Shown here piece by piece: positions 23,633 to 31,794 of a stretch of DNA of 32,386 nucleotides (position 1 is the stretch's first letter; each line of letters opens with the position of its first letter). A program made the position numbers and the translations under genes. The DNA is taken from NCBI GenBank assembly GCA_026710825.1, contig JAPOQH010000075.1:1-32386 (forward strand), in the 5' to 3' direction. The notes under the pieces were generated by a model that saw only the letters and a list, made by a program, of their open reading frames with translations, was not told the origin of the DNA and did no database searches. Source of the DNA: Chloroflexota bacterium (GTDB taxonomy: Bacteria; Chloroflexota; Dehalococcoidia; Lucifugimonadales; UBA3495).

Positions 23633-25194
23633 CGCGTATTTCTGGACCCGCGGACCTGCCTGCTCCGGATCCCCGAACGGGGAGCGCGTTCGTCCCGTTC
23701 CGGCCTGAATATCATCCGCAGATGGGTACGATCGAACCCGAAACGGTCCCGTATCTTATTTTCCAGGTAACGCCGGTAAGAGAAATGCACCAACTTGGGG
23801 TCGTTCACGCTGAACGCAAACGTCGGCGGATTCACGCCCACCTGCCGCACCCGACGGATGCGTAAGCGATTGCGAATGTTCCCCCGTTGCGACGGCGGCG
23901 TGTGCGCGGAGAGGGCATCGGCCAGCAGGTATTGCAAGTCCCGGAACGGCACGCGCTTCTGACGTTCCTCCCACAGAGACAATGCCGTGTCCAGCAGGTC
24001 ATCAATGCCTTCGCCGGTCAGCGCGGATGTGAAGCACACCGGCACGTAGGACATGAAATGCAGGCGCTCTTGAACCCGGTGCAGGCTGCGCTCCATGCGG
24101 AACCGGTTTTGATTAACCAGATCCCATTTGTTCACCACCACGATCAGGCCACGGCTCGTGTCCCACGCCAAGCCCGCGATGTGGGCGTCCTGGGATGTGG
24201 CGAGTTCCGTGGCATCGGTCACCAGCAGCGTGATATCGCTTCGACGCACCGCGTTGACGGCGCGCAGCACACTGTACTTTTCGATGCCGCGTTCCACCTG
24301 CCCCGGCCGTCGGATCCCCGCCGTATCAACCAACGTGATGGTGTGGTCGCGGTACTTGATCTCGGTGTCCAACGCGTCCCGCGTGGTGCCAGCCACCGGG
24401 CTCACGATGCTGCGTTCCTCCCCGATGATCGTGTTGGTCAGCAGTGATTTACCCACGTTGGTCCGGCCGACGATGGCGATGCGCATTTCAGTCGGAGGAA
24501 CGTACCGGGGTTCTGCGTCCGTTTCCGTGCCCTCCGGCTCTGCATCCTCCTCCCACCCCTCAATGGGCTCGGGGGCCACGTCGTTCTCGTAATCCCACAG
24601 GTCGACGAATTCTGGGGCCGGCAACAGTTCGACGACACGATCCAGCAGATCGTAGATGCCGTAGTTGTGGTAGGCGGATATGAGGGCGGTTTCGCTGACG
24701 CCCATCGCGTAGAACTCGCTCGCCGCAATTTCCCGGTTGTCGTTGTCCACCTTGTTGACGGCCAGGATCACCGGCTTGTTGGTGCGGCGGAGTCGTTGGG
24801 CTACCGCTTCGTCTGTGGCTGTCACACCCTGGATCGCGTCGGTCAAGAACACAATGAGGTCGGCCGCCCCCATCGCCATGTCCGCCTGTTGTTGGACGCG
24901 CTGCGGAATGTTGCCCTCGGGATCGTCCTCCAAACCGCCGGTGTCTACCAACAGGAACGGCCGACCCTTCCACGATGCCCTGGATATCAACCGGTCGCGA
25001 GTGGTGCCGGCCACCTCGGAAACGATGGCGTGCCGGCGCGAAAGGACCCTATTGAATAACGACGACTTGCCGACGTTGGGTCTCCCGATGATGGCCACCA
25101 TGGGGGTCGCTTCTGCGACGGCTTCGCGTTCCGGTGGCGCGGCGGGCATGGCCTCGTCAAAGTCGGCCGTCGTGGTGTCGTCAATCGTCGTCAT
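23629..25194 (-). CDS. der: Ribosome-assembly GTPase Der (EngA), 521 aa
   Basis: Tandem-GTPase protein needed for maturation of the 50S ribosomal subunit. The first G domain has GRPNVGKS (residues 37-44), DTGGLE and NKVD. The second has GRTNVGKS (243-250), DTAGIRRPG and NKWDLV. A KH-like C-terminal domain follows. There is a 33-residue acidic N-terminal extension (MTTIDDTTTADFDEAMPAAP and on) and an acidic linker between the G domains (EPIEGWEEDAEPEGTETDAEP), which make it longer than the usual 440-490. An in-frame GTG at 25203 is possible, but ATG at 25194 is preferred. It overlaps plsY downstream by four bases and is divergent from selB across a spacer with an inverted repeat. Confidence 0.96.
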   Translation of the reverse strand: MTTIDDTTTADFDEAMPAAPPEREAVAEATPMVAIIGRPNVGKSSLFNRVLSRRHAIVSEVAGTTRDRLISRASWKGRPFLLVDTGGLEDDPEGNIPQRVQQQADMAMGAADLIVFLTDAIQGVTATDEAVAQRLRRTNKPVILAVNKVDNDNREIAASEFYAMGVSETALISAYHNYGIYDLLDRVVELLPAPEFVDLWDYENDVAPEPIEGWEEDAEPEGTETDAEPRYVPPTEMRIAIVGRTNVGKSLLTNTIIGEERSIVSPVAGTTRDALDTEIKYRDHTITLVDTAGIRRPGQVERGIEKYSVLRAVNAVRRSDITLLVTDATELATSQDAHIAGLAWDTSRGLIVVVNKWDLVNQNRFRMERSLHRVQERLHFMSYVPVCFTSALTGEGIDDLLDTALSLWEERQKRVPFRDLQYLLADALSAHTPPSQRGNIRNRLRIRRVRQVGVNPPTFAFSVNDPKLVHFSYRRYLENKIRDRFGFDRTHLRMIFRPERDERAPRSGIRSRQVRGSRNTR

Positions 25195-25231
25195 GCTAAT
25201 CACCGGACAATGTCCATGCGGATTTAGGAAC

Positions 25232-25263
25232 CGGCCGATAGATTCGTAACCTACTATCGGCCG
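25232..25263. promoter_or_regulatory. 10-bp inverted repeat between der and selB
   Basis: CGGCCGATAG (25232-25241) and CTATCGGCCG (25254-25263) are perfectly complementary around a 12-base centre. There is no T-run, so a terminator is unlikely. It overlaps the candidate der promoter in such a way that the -10 hexamer lies between the two arms, which suits an operator. Confidence 0.6.
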
Positions 25264-25276
25264 TTATGCCAGTCAA
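25248..25276 (-). promoter_or_regulatory. Candidate promoter for der
   Basis: On the minus strand TTGACT (25276-25271; five of six matches to TTGACA) is followed at 17 bases by TAGGTT (25253-25248; three of six matches). The -35 is good and the -10 weak. A neighbouring TATACT (minus strand) is a better -10 hexamer but has no -35. Confidence 0.4.
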
Positions 25277-25362
25277 GTATACCCCAAGGATGGTAGCTCT
25301 CCGGCACGTGTGGTATCGTTTGCCCCATCGTAACGACAGTCAATTGATGTTCTTGGATCGCG

Positions 25363-27228
25363 ATGTACGTTATCGGAACGGCCGGCCACGTTGACCACGG
25401 CAAATCGACCCTGGTCAAGGCTCTTACGGATATTGACCCAGACCGCCTCCCAGAGGAAAAAGAGCGGGAGATGACCGTTGATCTTGGGTTCGCCTGGATG
25501 ACCCTTCCCAGCGGTCGGGAGGTCAGCATCGTCGATGTTCCCGGCCACGAGCGCTTCATAAAAAACATGCTGGCCGGCGTTGGTGCCATCGACCTCGCGC
25601 TCCTCATCGTCGCCGCCGACGAGAGTGTCATGCCCCAGACCAGGGAGCACCTCGCAATTCTCGACCTGCTCCGTATCCGGCGAGGGCTCGTTGTCATCAC
25701 CAAGACCGACCTCGTTGATGAGGAACTGGTGGAATTGGTCAAAGCCGAGGTCGAGGACGTCCTGCAGGACACTGCGTTTGCTGGGTGCCAGATGGCTGCG
25801 GTCTCCGCTTATACCGGCGATGGCATCGATGATCTCAAGGCGACGATCGACGAGATACTCAACGATACGGAGGCGCGCCGCGATCTGGGTCGGCCGCGGC
25901 TGCCCGTGGACCGTTGTTTCACCGTCAGCGGATTCGGCACCGTGGTCACGGGCACCTTGATTGACGGCTCCGTCGCCGTCGGCCAGCAGATAGAGTTGGC
26001 CCCCTCCGGCACTCGCGCCCGCATTCGGGGATTGCAGAGCCACAAGTCCCGGTTGGATGACGCTGCGCCTGGCGTGCGCCTGGCCCTGAACCTGTCCGGC
26101 ATCTCACGGGACGAGGTGCTGCGTGGAGAGGTGCTGACCAACCCCGGCTGGCTGCGTCCCACCCGTCGCTTCGACGCAAACCTGCGCATGGTCAAGGGCG
26201 CCCCCCACGCGCTGAAGCATAACGAAGGCGTGACGTTCCACCTTTTCACCAGTGAGACCACCGGCCGCGTTCGGTTGCTGGATGCTGACCGCTTGCAGCC
26301 CGGCAACGAAGGCTGGGTCCAGGTGTTGCTGGATGAACCAATACCCATGGTCAAGGGCGACTTTTTCGTGCTGCGCTCGTCGGAAGACACGCTAGGTGGT
26401 GGACAGATAGCCGATCCTAACCCCGTGCGTCGGCACCGCCGGTTCGCTCCCGATGTGCTGGAACGGCTGACCATGCTGGACGCCGGCGCCAGCGAGGACG
26501 TGATATTCACCGTGGCGGACCAGATGGGCCCGTGTGATCTCCGTACCTTGTCTCAACGGTCCAACCTTTCCGACGAAGAAGTGCTGGATCGGCTGGTCGC
26601 GTTGGTTGAATCTGGCGACGTGGTCGCGCTCGGTGAGATGGGAGCCCAGAACGACGCGGTGGTGTATTCCCTGCGTGGTTGGGACATCCTCCGCAACCAG
26701 GCCCAGATCTCGTTGCAGGCTTACCATAACCAGTACCCGTTGCGGCGCGGCGCCCCGCCACAGGAACTGCGCAGCCGCCTCAAAGTCTCGCAACCCGTCT
26801 ACCTGCGGGCGGCGGCCCGGTTGGCGGACGAAGGCGTGGTGGTGGACGACGATGGGCTGGTGCGCGCGCCGGACCACCAGGTGCAGCTCAACGACCAACA
26901 GAACGCGGACGTGGCAGCCTACCTGTCCGAATTGGCCGCTGAACCCTGGTCGCCACCCACCGACCGTCCCGTCGACCCCGAGTTGCTGGCGTACCTGCAG
27001 GAAAAGGGCGACGTCGTTAGGGTCAACGAGACCGTCGTGTTCACCACCGAGGCCTATGACGACATGGTCGGGCGCATCGTCGCGCATTTGCGGGAGAACA
27101 ACAGCGTCACTGTGGCCGAAGCCCGCGAGATATTCGGCACCAGCCGTAAGTATGTGCTGCCGTTGTTGGAATACCTCGACCAGCAGCGGATCACCCGGCG
27201 CGTTGGCGACGAACGCGTGTTGCGGTAA
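25363..27228 (+). CDS. selB: Selenocysteine-specific elongation factor SelB, 621 aa
   Basis: Brings selenocysteinyl-tRNA to UGA codons marked by a SECIS hairpin. The EF-Tu-like GTPase part starts with GTAGHVDHGKST (residues 5-16), has the SelB-type switch segment DRLPEEKEREMTVDLGFA, DVPGHERFIKNMLAG and the TKTD motif. Domains 2 and 3 follow (CFTVSGFGTVVTGTLIDG, about 186-203). The C-terminal third (about 370-621) has the winged-helix repeats that bind SECIS RNA, with GTSRKYVLPLLEYLDQQRITRR near the end as in typical SelB. No strong ribosome-binding site precedes the ATG. It probably heads an operon with nurA and a cinA-like gene. selA, selD and the Sec tRNA are not in this window. Confidence 0.96.
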   Translation: MYVIGTAGHVDHGKSTLVKALTDIDPDRLPEEKEREMTVDLGFAWMTLPSGREVSIVDVPGHERFIKNMLAGVGAIDLALLIVAADESVMPQTREHLAILDLLRIRRGLVVITKTDLVDEELVELVKAEVEDVLQDTAFAGCQMAAVSAYTGDGIDDLKATIDEILNDTEARRDLGRPRLPVDRCFTVSGFGTVVTGTLIDGSVAVGQQIELAPSGTRARIRGLQSHKSRLDDAAPGVRLALNLSGISRDEVLRGEVLTNPGWLRPTRRFDANLRMVKGAPHALKHNEGVTFHLFTSETTGRVRLLDADRLQPGNEGWVQVLLDEPIPMVKGDFFVLRSSEDTLGGGQIADPNPVRRHRRFAPDVLERLTMLDAGASEDVIFTVADQMGPCDLRTLSQRSNLSDEEVLDRLVALVESGDVVALGEMGAQNDAVVYSLRGWDILRNQAQISLQAYHNQYPLRRGAPPQELRSRLKVSQPVYLRAAARLADEGVVVDDDGLVRAPDHQVQLNDQQNADVAAYLSELAAEPWSPPTDRPVDPELLAYLQEKGDVVRVNETVVFTTEAYDDMVGRIVAHLRENNSVTVAEAREIFGTSRKYVLPLLEYLDQQRITRRVGDERVLR

Positions 27229-27258
27229 GCGCGGCAGTCCTCCTCGATTCGATCGCTC

Positions 27259-28485
27259 ATGGGGTTGGACTTTGGTCAAACTGCGCGCCAGATGATGGCT
27301 GCCATGGACGGCGCAACGAACTCCAGGCGCAACCGACGCCAGCGGTTCGCTGACACGCTGGACCGTGCCTCGGCCATCTCTGCCGATGAGGCTGCGAGCC
27401 GAACAGCAACCTCAGGCCGCCGTCCGTTTGTGTTCTCCCACACGGGCCCCGAGGGTTTGCTGGGCAGTCGGCAGCCGCAGAACCCGCCCGAAATCTGGAC
27501 CGCCCTTTCCGTGGATGGTTCGCACATCGATGTTGACCGGCACCTCCCGTTGCGCTGCCACCTGATCAACTTGGGTGGCTGCGCGATCACCTACGGCGCC
27601 CGCCCGTCCTGCGATCTGTTCAGCGAGCCCACCCTTGCCGTCGACGATGCTGACCTGTACCTGCGCCCCGATGAGCAATCGCTCGATGAAACTCTGATAT
27701 CAGGCCGGCTGCTGGGCGCGTTGAGCACCGTGCGTGAGGTCGAGCGTTTGGCGGATGCGGTGGACGCTTTGCCCGCCGACGGCCCGGTGCTGGCTCTGGT
27801 GGACGGAACGCTGGCGTTTTGGGACGTGCAACGCGGCAACTACCCCAACTACGTCGTGGACCACCTCATCAACCATAGATTGCGTCCCGCCCTGGGTAAG
27901 CTGGAGGCGGCGTCCGGTCCCGACCGTCCGGTGGCCGTCGCCGCCTATACCTCCAAGCCACAAACCACCGAGGTCGCCGGAGCCGTTCGCGTCGCGCTCT
28001 GCGGCAGTGAAGCCGCCGAATGTACCCGCCGGTGCAGCGCGCGGCGTTCGGACCTGATGCAATGCGATGGCGCGGCGGGATTCGACGACCGTGAGTTGTT
28101 CGACGCATTGCTGGAGCCGGGCCACCGCTCTCCTCTGTACCAGTCGGGACGCCTCGCCTCTAGGTTCGCCGTCGGGCAGGCGTTGGGCGAAGAGTGGAGC
28201 CATTTCTACTATCTCCACAGCGGCACGGAAATAGGTCGGGTGGAGATCCCTGTTTGGGTGGCCGAAAGTCCGACGCTGTTGGCGCTGAGCCACGCGATGC
28301 TGGCTAAACAGTGCGAATTGGGATTCGGATATCCGGTGGTGGTGTCCGAAGCCCACGAGCAGGCGGTGGTCTCCGGGCACGACCGGGAAGAGTTCCGAAA
28401 GTTGGCGTTGATGCTGATGGAACAAAACGGCTTGCCAACTACGGAATCTGCCAAAACGGTATCCAAACGGCTGCCTTGGCTATAG
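27259..28485 (+). CDS. NurA-domain nuclease, 408 aa
   Basis: A NurA-type 5'-3' nuclease. In archaea and some bacteria this protein acts with the HerA translocase to resect DNA ends. Key segments are the first strand with the metal-binding Asp, ALSVDGSHIDVDRHLPL (about residues 94-110), VLALVDGTLAFWDVQ (second Asp), GAVRVALCG, GFDDRELFDALLEPG and the C-terminal HSGTEIGRVEIPVWVAES, LGFGYPVVVSEAHEQAVVSG with the conserved His. A cysteine group C248, C255, C259, C269 lies in the middle and could hold a metal. HerA is not encoded nearby. The ATG at 27259 lacks a clear ribosome-binding site, and starts at 27292 or 27301 are possible. It follows selB by 30 bases. Confidence 0.85.
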   Translation: MGLDFGQTARQMMAAMDGATNSRRNRRQRFADTLDRASAISADEAASRTATSGRRPFVFSHTGPEGLLGSRQPQNPPEIWTALSVDGSHIDVDRHLPLRCHLINLGGCAITYGARPSCDLFSEPTLAVDDADLYLRPDEQSLDETLISGRLLGALSTVREVERLADAVDALPADGPVLALVDGTLAFWDVQRGNYPNYVVDHLINHRLRPALGKLEAASGPDRPVAVAAYTSKPQTTEVAGAVRVALCGSEAAECTRRCSARRSDLMQCDGAAGFDDRELFDALLEPGHRSPLYQSGRLASRFAVGQALGEEWSHFYYLHSGTEIGRVEIPVWVAESPTLLALSHAMLAKQCELGFGYPVVVSEAHEQAVVSGHDREEFRKLALMLMEQNGLPTTESAKTVSKRLPWL

Positions 28486-28525
28486 GCCAGGTGGCCGGCA
28501 ATAGACATTCAAAGAGAGGTCAAAA

Positions 28526-29011
28526 ATGGGTGAGTTGAACGATCTGGCCGCGTCGGTGGCTGCTTTGCTCAAGGAGCGGGGAGATTCCCTCGCCGTGTCG
28601 GAGTCCTCATGCGGAGGGCTGATTTCGGCAGCGCTGGTATCGATCCCGGGCGCGTCGGACTATTACGTCGGCGGTTCGGTGGTGTACACCCGAACCGCGC
28701 AGCAGGGATTGCTCCAGGTGCCTGATTCAGCGATGGAAGGCCACCGGGCCAGCACTGAGTACTATGCGTTGCTCAACGCGCGCACGTCCCGCGAAATTAT
28801 GGGCACCACTTGGGCGCTTGCCGAAACCGGCGCCAGCGGACCTACCGGCAACCGTTACGGCGACAACTACGGCCACGCCTGTTTCGGCGTCGCCGGCCCG
28901 GTGGAGCGCTCCCAGACTCTGGAGACGGGAAGCCCGGAGCGGGAGGAAAACATGTGGGTGTTTGCTCGCACCGCGCTGGCCCTGCTGGAGGAAGCCATCA
29001 GGTCAGCCTGA
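28526..29011 (+). CDS. CinA C-terminal domain protein (NMN amidohydrolase-like), 161 aa
   Basis: A stand-alone copy of the CinA C-terminal domain; the enzyme form (PncC) deamidates nicotinamide mononucleotide to recycle pyridine nucleotides. The active-site motif reads SESSCGGLISAALVSIPGAS (about residues 25-44), close to the canonical AESCTGG. The GGSVVYTRTAQQGLL strand-helix and ETGASGPTGNRYG (about 98-110) also fit. The N-terminal molybdopterin-like domain of full CinA is absent. In the usual motif Cys-Thr follows Ser, whereas here it is Ser-Cys. AGAGAGG lies about seven bases before the ATG. It follows nurA by 40 bases. Confidence 0.9.
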   Translation: MGELNDLAASVAALLKERGDSLAVSESSCGGLISAALVSIPGASDYYVGGSVVYTRTAQQGLLQVPDSAMEGHRASTEYYALLNARTSREIMGTTWALAETGASGPTGNRYGDNYGHACFGVAGPVERSQTLETGSPEREENMWVFARTALALLEEAIRSA

Positions 29012-29050
29012 GGATCCGGGCCGGTCTTCTGATCACCCATTGACTCGGCG

Positions 29051-30298
29051 TCAACGCCGGCTACCCTCAAGATACCGGTCGAGATCTTCGGGACCGGTGA
29101 ACTCGGCGGCAGTGCGAAGAAACTCCTCTAGGGAATCACTCTGCCGCCGCAATTCCTGCACCTGTTCGCCGATGACGTTGACCCCGGCCGCCCCGGTGTT
29201 GGCGTAGCTGCCGTGGAACGCGAAATATGCCTGGTTGAGTTTTCTGATCGGGTATCCCGCCGCCACGAATAAACGCCGCCGTTCCGCCATGTACGCCTCA
29301 GCGCCGTCGATGTCCCCCGCCTCAAGCAGGGCATCCACGCGCAGCCTGGTGGCGCGCATCTCCTCCTGAAAGTCAAACTTGGGAGGATCAATGGCCTGTG
29401 TCCCGGTGGGTTGTTGTCGACCAGGCGACGGTTCGACGCGCGGAGAACCGGCTAAGCGTTCCAAAGCCAGTTGGCCGATCTCCGCGCCTGCAATGTTGGC
29501 GACCGTCTCATTCAGCGTGGTCAGGTCGACGCTCTCGAAGTACCGGCGCCCCAGGGGTCGGAACCACAACCACTGGTGGATCCATTCGTGGGCAATTATT
29601 TCCACCGCATGCTCCAGCGCCACGTTATTGGCCGTAATCGACGGATACAAAGCGATACCGCCCGTGTTGACCACCAGCGCTGATCGATCCGTCTCGTTCT
29701 CCAACCGTGTCTCAATTCGTTCTCGTTGGTAACTATCCAGCCCGGTGTCCAACAGCCCGCCTTCGACGCGCTCGATGCGGTCTCTGGGCGACATGATTAA
29801 CACCGTCGGCGAGCCGGTTAGCACGGTGTCCACCGGGGGGAACACCCCCGTCCACGCTATGAATCCCGATTCCTTGAGGCTTTCAGCGACTGCCCATTCC
29901 AGCGTATCCTCCACCCCGGGCCGGAGGCCTGCCTGCGATTTCGTGAGGCGGCCCCTTTCGCGGCGCAATTCCGCAATCTCGGCATCCGGCCTGTCGATAG
30001 ATTGCGCCCTGGCCTCGAGGGTGATCAAACGGTAGTCGATCCGCCGCAACCGTTGCCCGATCTCGAAGAATCGCTCGGCCCGGGCGACCGCCAATTCCGT
30101 GTCGGAATCTTCCAACAGCCAGAGGGGGAAGTCAGACACTCGACGCGCCCATTTGTCGGGCAGGTTGCCCAACTCCCAGGTCACCACGTCGAACTGATAA
30201 GGCGCGATGGCGATGGCGATCGTGTCCGGGCGGAAATCACGGCCAAAAAGCAGGACCAGCGCGAGCGCGCACCAGACGCATGTCCTCAGTCGCAACAC
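29051..30298 (-). CDS. Putative membrane-anchored HExxH zinc metalloprotease, 415 aa
   Basis: An N-terminal hydrophobic segment (CVWCALALVLLFG, residues 7-19) suggests a signal anchor and an extracytoplasmic body. The body has HEWIH at 237-241, and 22 residues later Glu264 in LNETVANIAGAE, the HExxH...E arrangement of gluzincin zinc peptidases. This pattern and the following helix-rich C-terminus remind me of the putative aminopeptidase family PF10023, but that is recalled, not checked. The middle (residues about 75-135) is charged and possibly coiled-coil. The start is GTG at 30298 or TTG at 30295, the latter with GAGG five bases upstream. It is convergent with the cinA-like gene and divergent from the next. 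The 161-base spacer to that gene (30299-30459) holds a weak TGC-TAAAAT -10 (30402-30407). Confidence 0.7.
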   Translation of the reverse strand: MLRLRTCVWCALALVLLFGRDFRPDTIAIAIAPYQFDVVTWELGNLPDKWARRVSDFPLWLLEDSDTELAVARAERFFEIGQRLRRIDYRLITLEARAQSIDRPDAEIAELRRERGRLTKSQAGLRPGVEDTLEWAVAESLKESGFIAWTGVFPPVDTVLTGSPTVLIMSPRDRIERVEGGLLDTGLDSYQRERIETRLENETDRSALVVNTGGIALYPSITANNVALEHAVEIIAHEWIHQWLWFRPLGRRYFESVDLTTLNETVANIAGAEIGQLALERLAGSPRVEPSPGRQQPTGTQAIDPPKFDFQEEMRATRLRVDALLEAGDIDGAEAYMAERRRLFVAAGYPIRKLNQAYFAFHGSYANTGAAGVNVIGEQVQELRRQSDSLEEFLRTAAEFTGPEDLDRYLEGSRR

Positions 30299-30459
30299 GG
30301 CCTCGATCCCAACGTCGGGGAGCCGAAGATCATTGGCAGGCGGGACGCATGGTCCCCGCCGGAACGTATCGGCCCCGCGCTGTGTGCTCTCGTGGTTATG
30401 CTAAAATCCCCGAATAAATGATAACAAGATAAGCACACTCGTCGGAGGAACGCAGCGCG

Positions 30460-30759
30460 ATGACTACGATTACGACTCAAGCTAGCGACGATGACTTTAA
30501 CAGAGTAGAACAGGGCATTGACTGGATAGAGAGGCTTGAAGGTATCAGGACCAGACAGGACAAGGAATCGGCGACCGAGGAAACGGTTCAGTACGTGGAA
30601 ATGCTCCGGAACGCGGTTACCGCCTTGGCCGCCGATCTTGCGCCGCATCAACTGGCGTCGACACACGGCCCCGCGGTGGCGCAACTGGTGGACAGTATCA
30701 GGGACAAAGAGATCACGGATCCTTGGACCGAGTACCTGCTGCCATCGCTCGTTTCTTGA
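30460..30759 (+). CDS. Hypothetical protein, 99 aa
   Basis: No family recognised. It is a small acidic, mostly helical soluble protein (FNRVEQGIDWIERLEGIRT, about residues 13-31; ETVQYVEMLRNAVTALAADL, about 41-60) without membrane segments. The ATG has GGAGGA about ten bases upstream, which supports translation. An AT-rich stretch with TGCTAAAAT lies about 55 bases upstream. It precedes the MaoC genes by 92 bases, but a promoter candidate in between suggests it is transcribed separately. Confidence 0.65.
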   Translation: MTTITTQASDDDFNRVEQGIDWIERLEGIRTRQDKESATEETVQYVEMLRNAVTALAADLAPHQLASTHGPAVAQLVDSIRDKEITDPWTEYLLPSLVS

Positions 30760-30789
30760 CACCTGCCCAAGCTGGGAAGATAATCCTTG

Positions 30790-30818
30790 TTGCTTAAGTT
30801 TACGTATCCCAATAATGT
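30790..30818 (+). promoter_or_regulatory. Candidate promoter for the MaoC-SDR operon
   Basis: TTGCTT (30790-30795) and TAATGT (30813-30818) are separated by exactly 17 bases, each with four of six consensus matches. The leader would be about 27 bases to the TTG start at 30852. Confidence 0.45.
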
Positions 30819-30851
30819 CGCTGCCCAACGCACGCTCAACGGAGGCCCAAT

Positions 30852-31298
30852 TTGACCACCAACTCGTTCACTCTCACCGATGAAATGCGCGAACAATCCA
30901 TCGGCGTAGAAAGCGAGCCGGTATCCATGGCAATTGAGCAGGGCCACATCGCCCGCTTCGCCGAGGCCATCGGCGACGACAACCCGGCCTACACCGTCGG
31001 AACTCCCGAGACCGCCGGGATTATCGCTCCGCCGACTTTCCTGCGGGCAATCAGGGATATACGCCCGGAACTGCCCTTTGAGATTCCGTTCGATCGGCTG
31101 CTCGACGGTGGAAGTGATTGGGAGTATTTCGGCCACGTGCGCCCGGGAGACACCATCTCCGCAGTGGCTCGCGTCGAGGACATACGGGAGCGCACCGGCA
31201 GCATCGGGCAGATGCTGATCGCCACCATCAAGATCACCTACCGCAACCAGCATGATGCGATCGTCGCCACGCAGACCAGCACGTCGATCCGTTACTGA
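30852..31298 (+). CDS. MaoC-like hydratase, N-terminal type (FAS1-like dehydratase), 148 aa
   Basis: A hot-dog-fold protein of the MaoC_dehydrat_N type, which pairs with a second hot-dog subunit to form an enoyl-CoA hydratase-like enzyme. The N-terminal part has MAIEQGHIARFAEAIGDDNPAYT (about residues 25-47) and IIAPPTFLRAI (about 57-67), then GSDWEYFGHVRPGDTISAVARV (about 87-108), the family core with GxxWEYF and PGD. The start is TTG at 30852, fixed by GGAGG with a 6-base spacer; no ATG fits. It is followed 24 bases later by the partner gene. The pair plus SDR could run hydration and oxidation of an enoyl-CoA or related substrate, which is inference. Confidence 0.9.
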   Translation: MTTNSFTLTDEMREQSIGVESEPVSMAIEQGHIARFAEAIGDDNPAYTVGTPETAGIIAPPTFLRAIRDIRPELPFEIPFDRLLDGGSDWEYFGHVRPGDTISAVARVEDIRERTGSIGQMLIATIKITYRNQHDAIVATQTSTSIRY

Positions 31299-31322
31299 TC
31301 ATCCCAGTATTCGAGGCACAAC

Positions 31323-31757
31323 ATGGCTGAACAGATCTACTTCGAGGACGTCAGCGAGGGGATGGAACTACCCGTAGAGGTACGTAATCCCACCCCCCGC
31401 CAGTTGGTCCAGTACGCCGGCGCATCCGGTGATTTCTACGAGATCCACTACGATAGGAACTTCGCCCAGAATACGGGATTGAAGGACATCATCATCCACG
31501 GCGCGCTCAAGAACGCCATGCTCGGAGCCTACGTGACCGGATGGGCCGGCCCCGCCGGAGAACTCCGCCGGCTCACCGTGCAGTACCGTGGCATGGACTA
31601 TCCCGACGAACCCATCACTGCCAAGGGACATGTGTCACGAGTCTACCAGGAAGGCTCGGCCAACCTGGTGGATTGCACCATCTGGCTGGAGAACCCGGAC
31701 GGCCAGCAGACCACCCCGGGAACGGCGACGGTCCATTTGCCTAGTCGCTCCGGCTAA
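31323..31757 (+). CDS. MaoC-like hydratase, C-terminal type, 144 aa
   Basis: The catalytic hot-dog partner of the preceding gene. YAGASGDFYEIHYDRNFA (about residues 26-43) contains the Asp and His of the hydratase motif (Asp33 and His38), and IIIHGALKNAMLGAY (about 56-70) is the following helix. LRRLTVQYRGMDYPDEPI and AKGHVSRVYQEGSANLVDC are the usual strands. GAGG lies seven bases before the ATG. It ends 37 bases before the SDR gene. The SDR gene has the same AAAGGACT leader motif as its paralog near the left end. Confidence 0.92.
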   Translation: MAEQIYFEDVSEGMELPVEVRNPTPRQLVQYAGASGDFYEIHYDRNFAQNTGLKDIIIHGALKNAMLGAYVTGWAGPAGELRRLTVQYRGMDYPDEPITAKGHVSRVYQEGSANLVDCTIWLENPDGQQTTPGTATVHLPSRSG

Positions 31758-31794
31758 CTTAACTGAAACTCTTACCTAAAGGACTCGATTTACA

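Noticed and set aside
29072..29090. CGGCG-TCAA-CGCCG hairpin as terminator of the convergent pair
   Set aside because: The stem is only five bases, there is no T-run on either strand, and part of it lies inside the coding end of the minus-strand gene.
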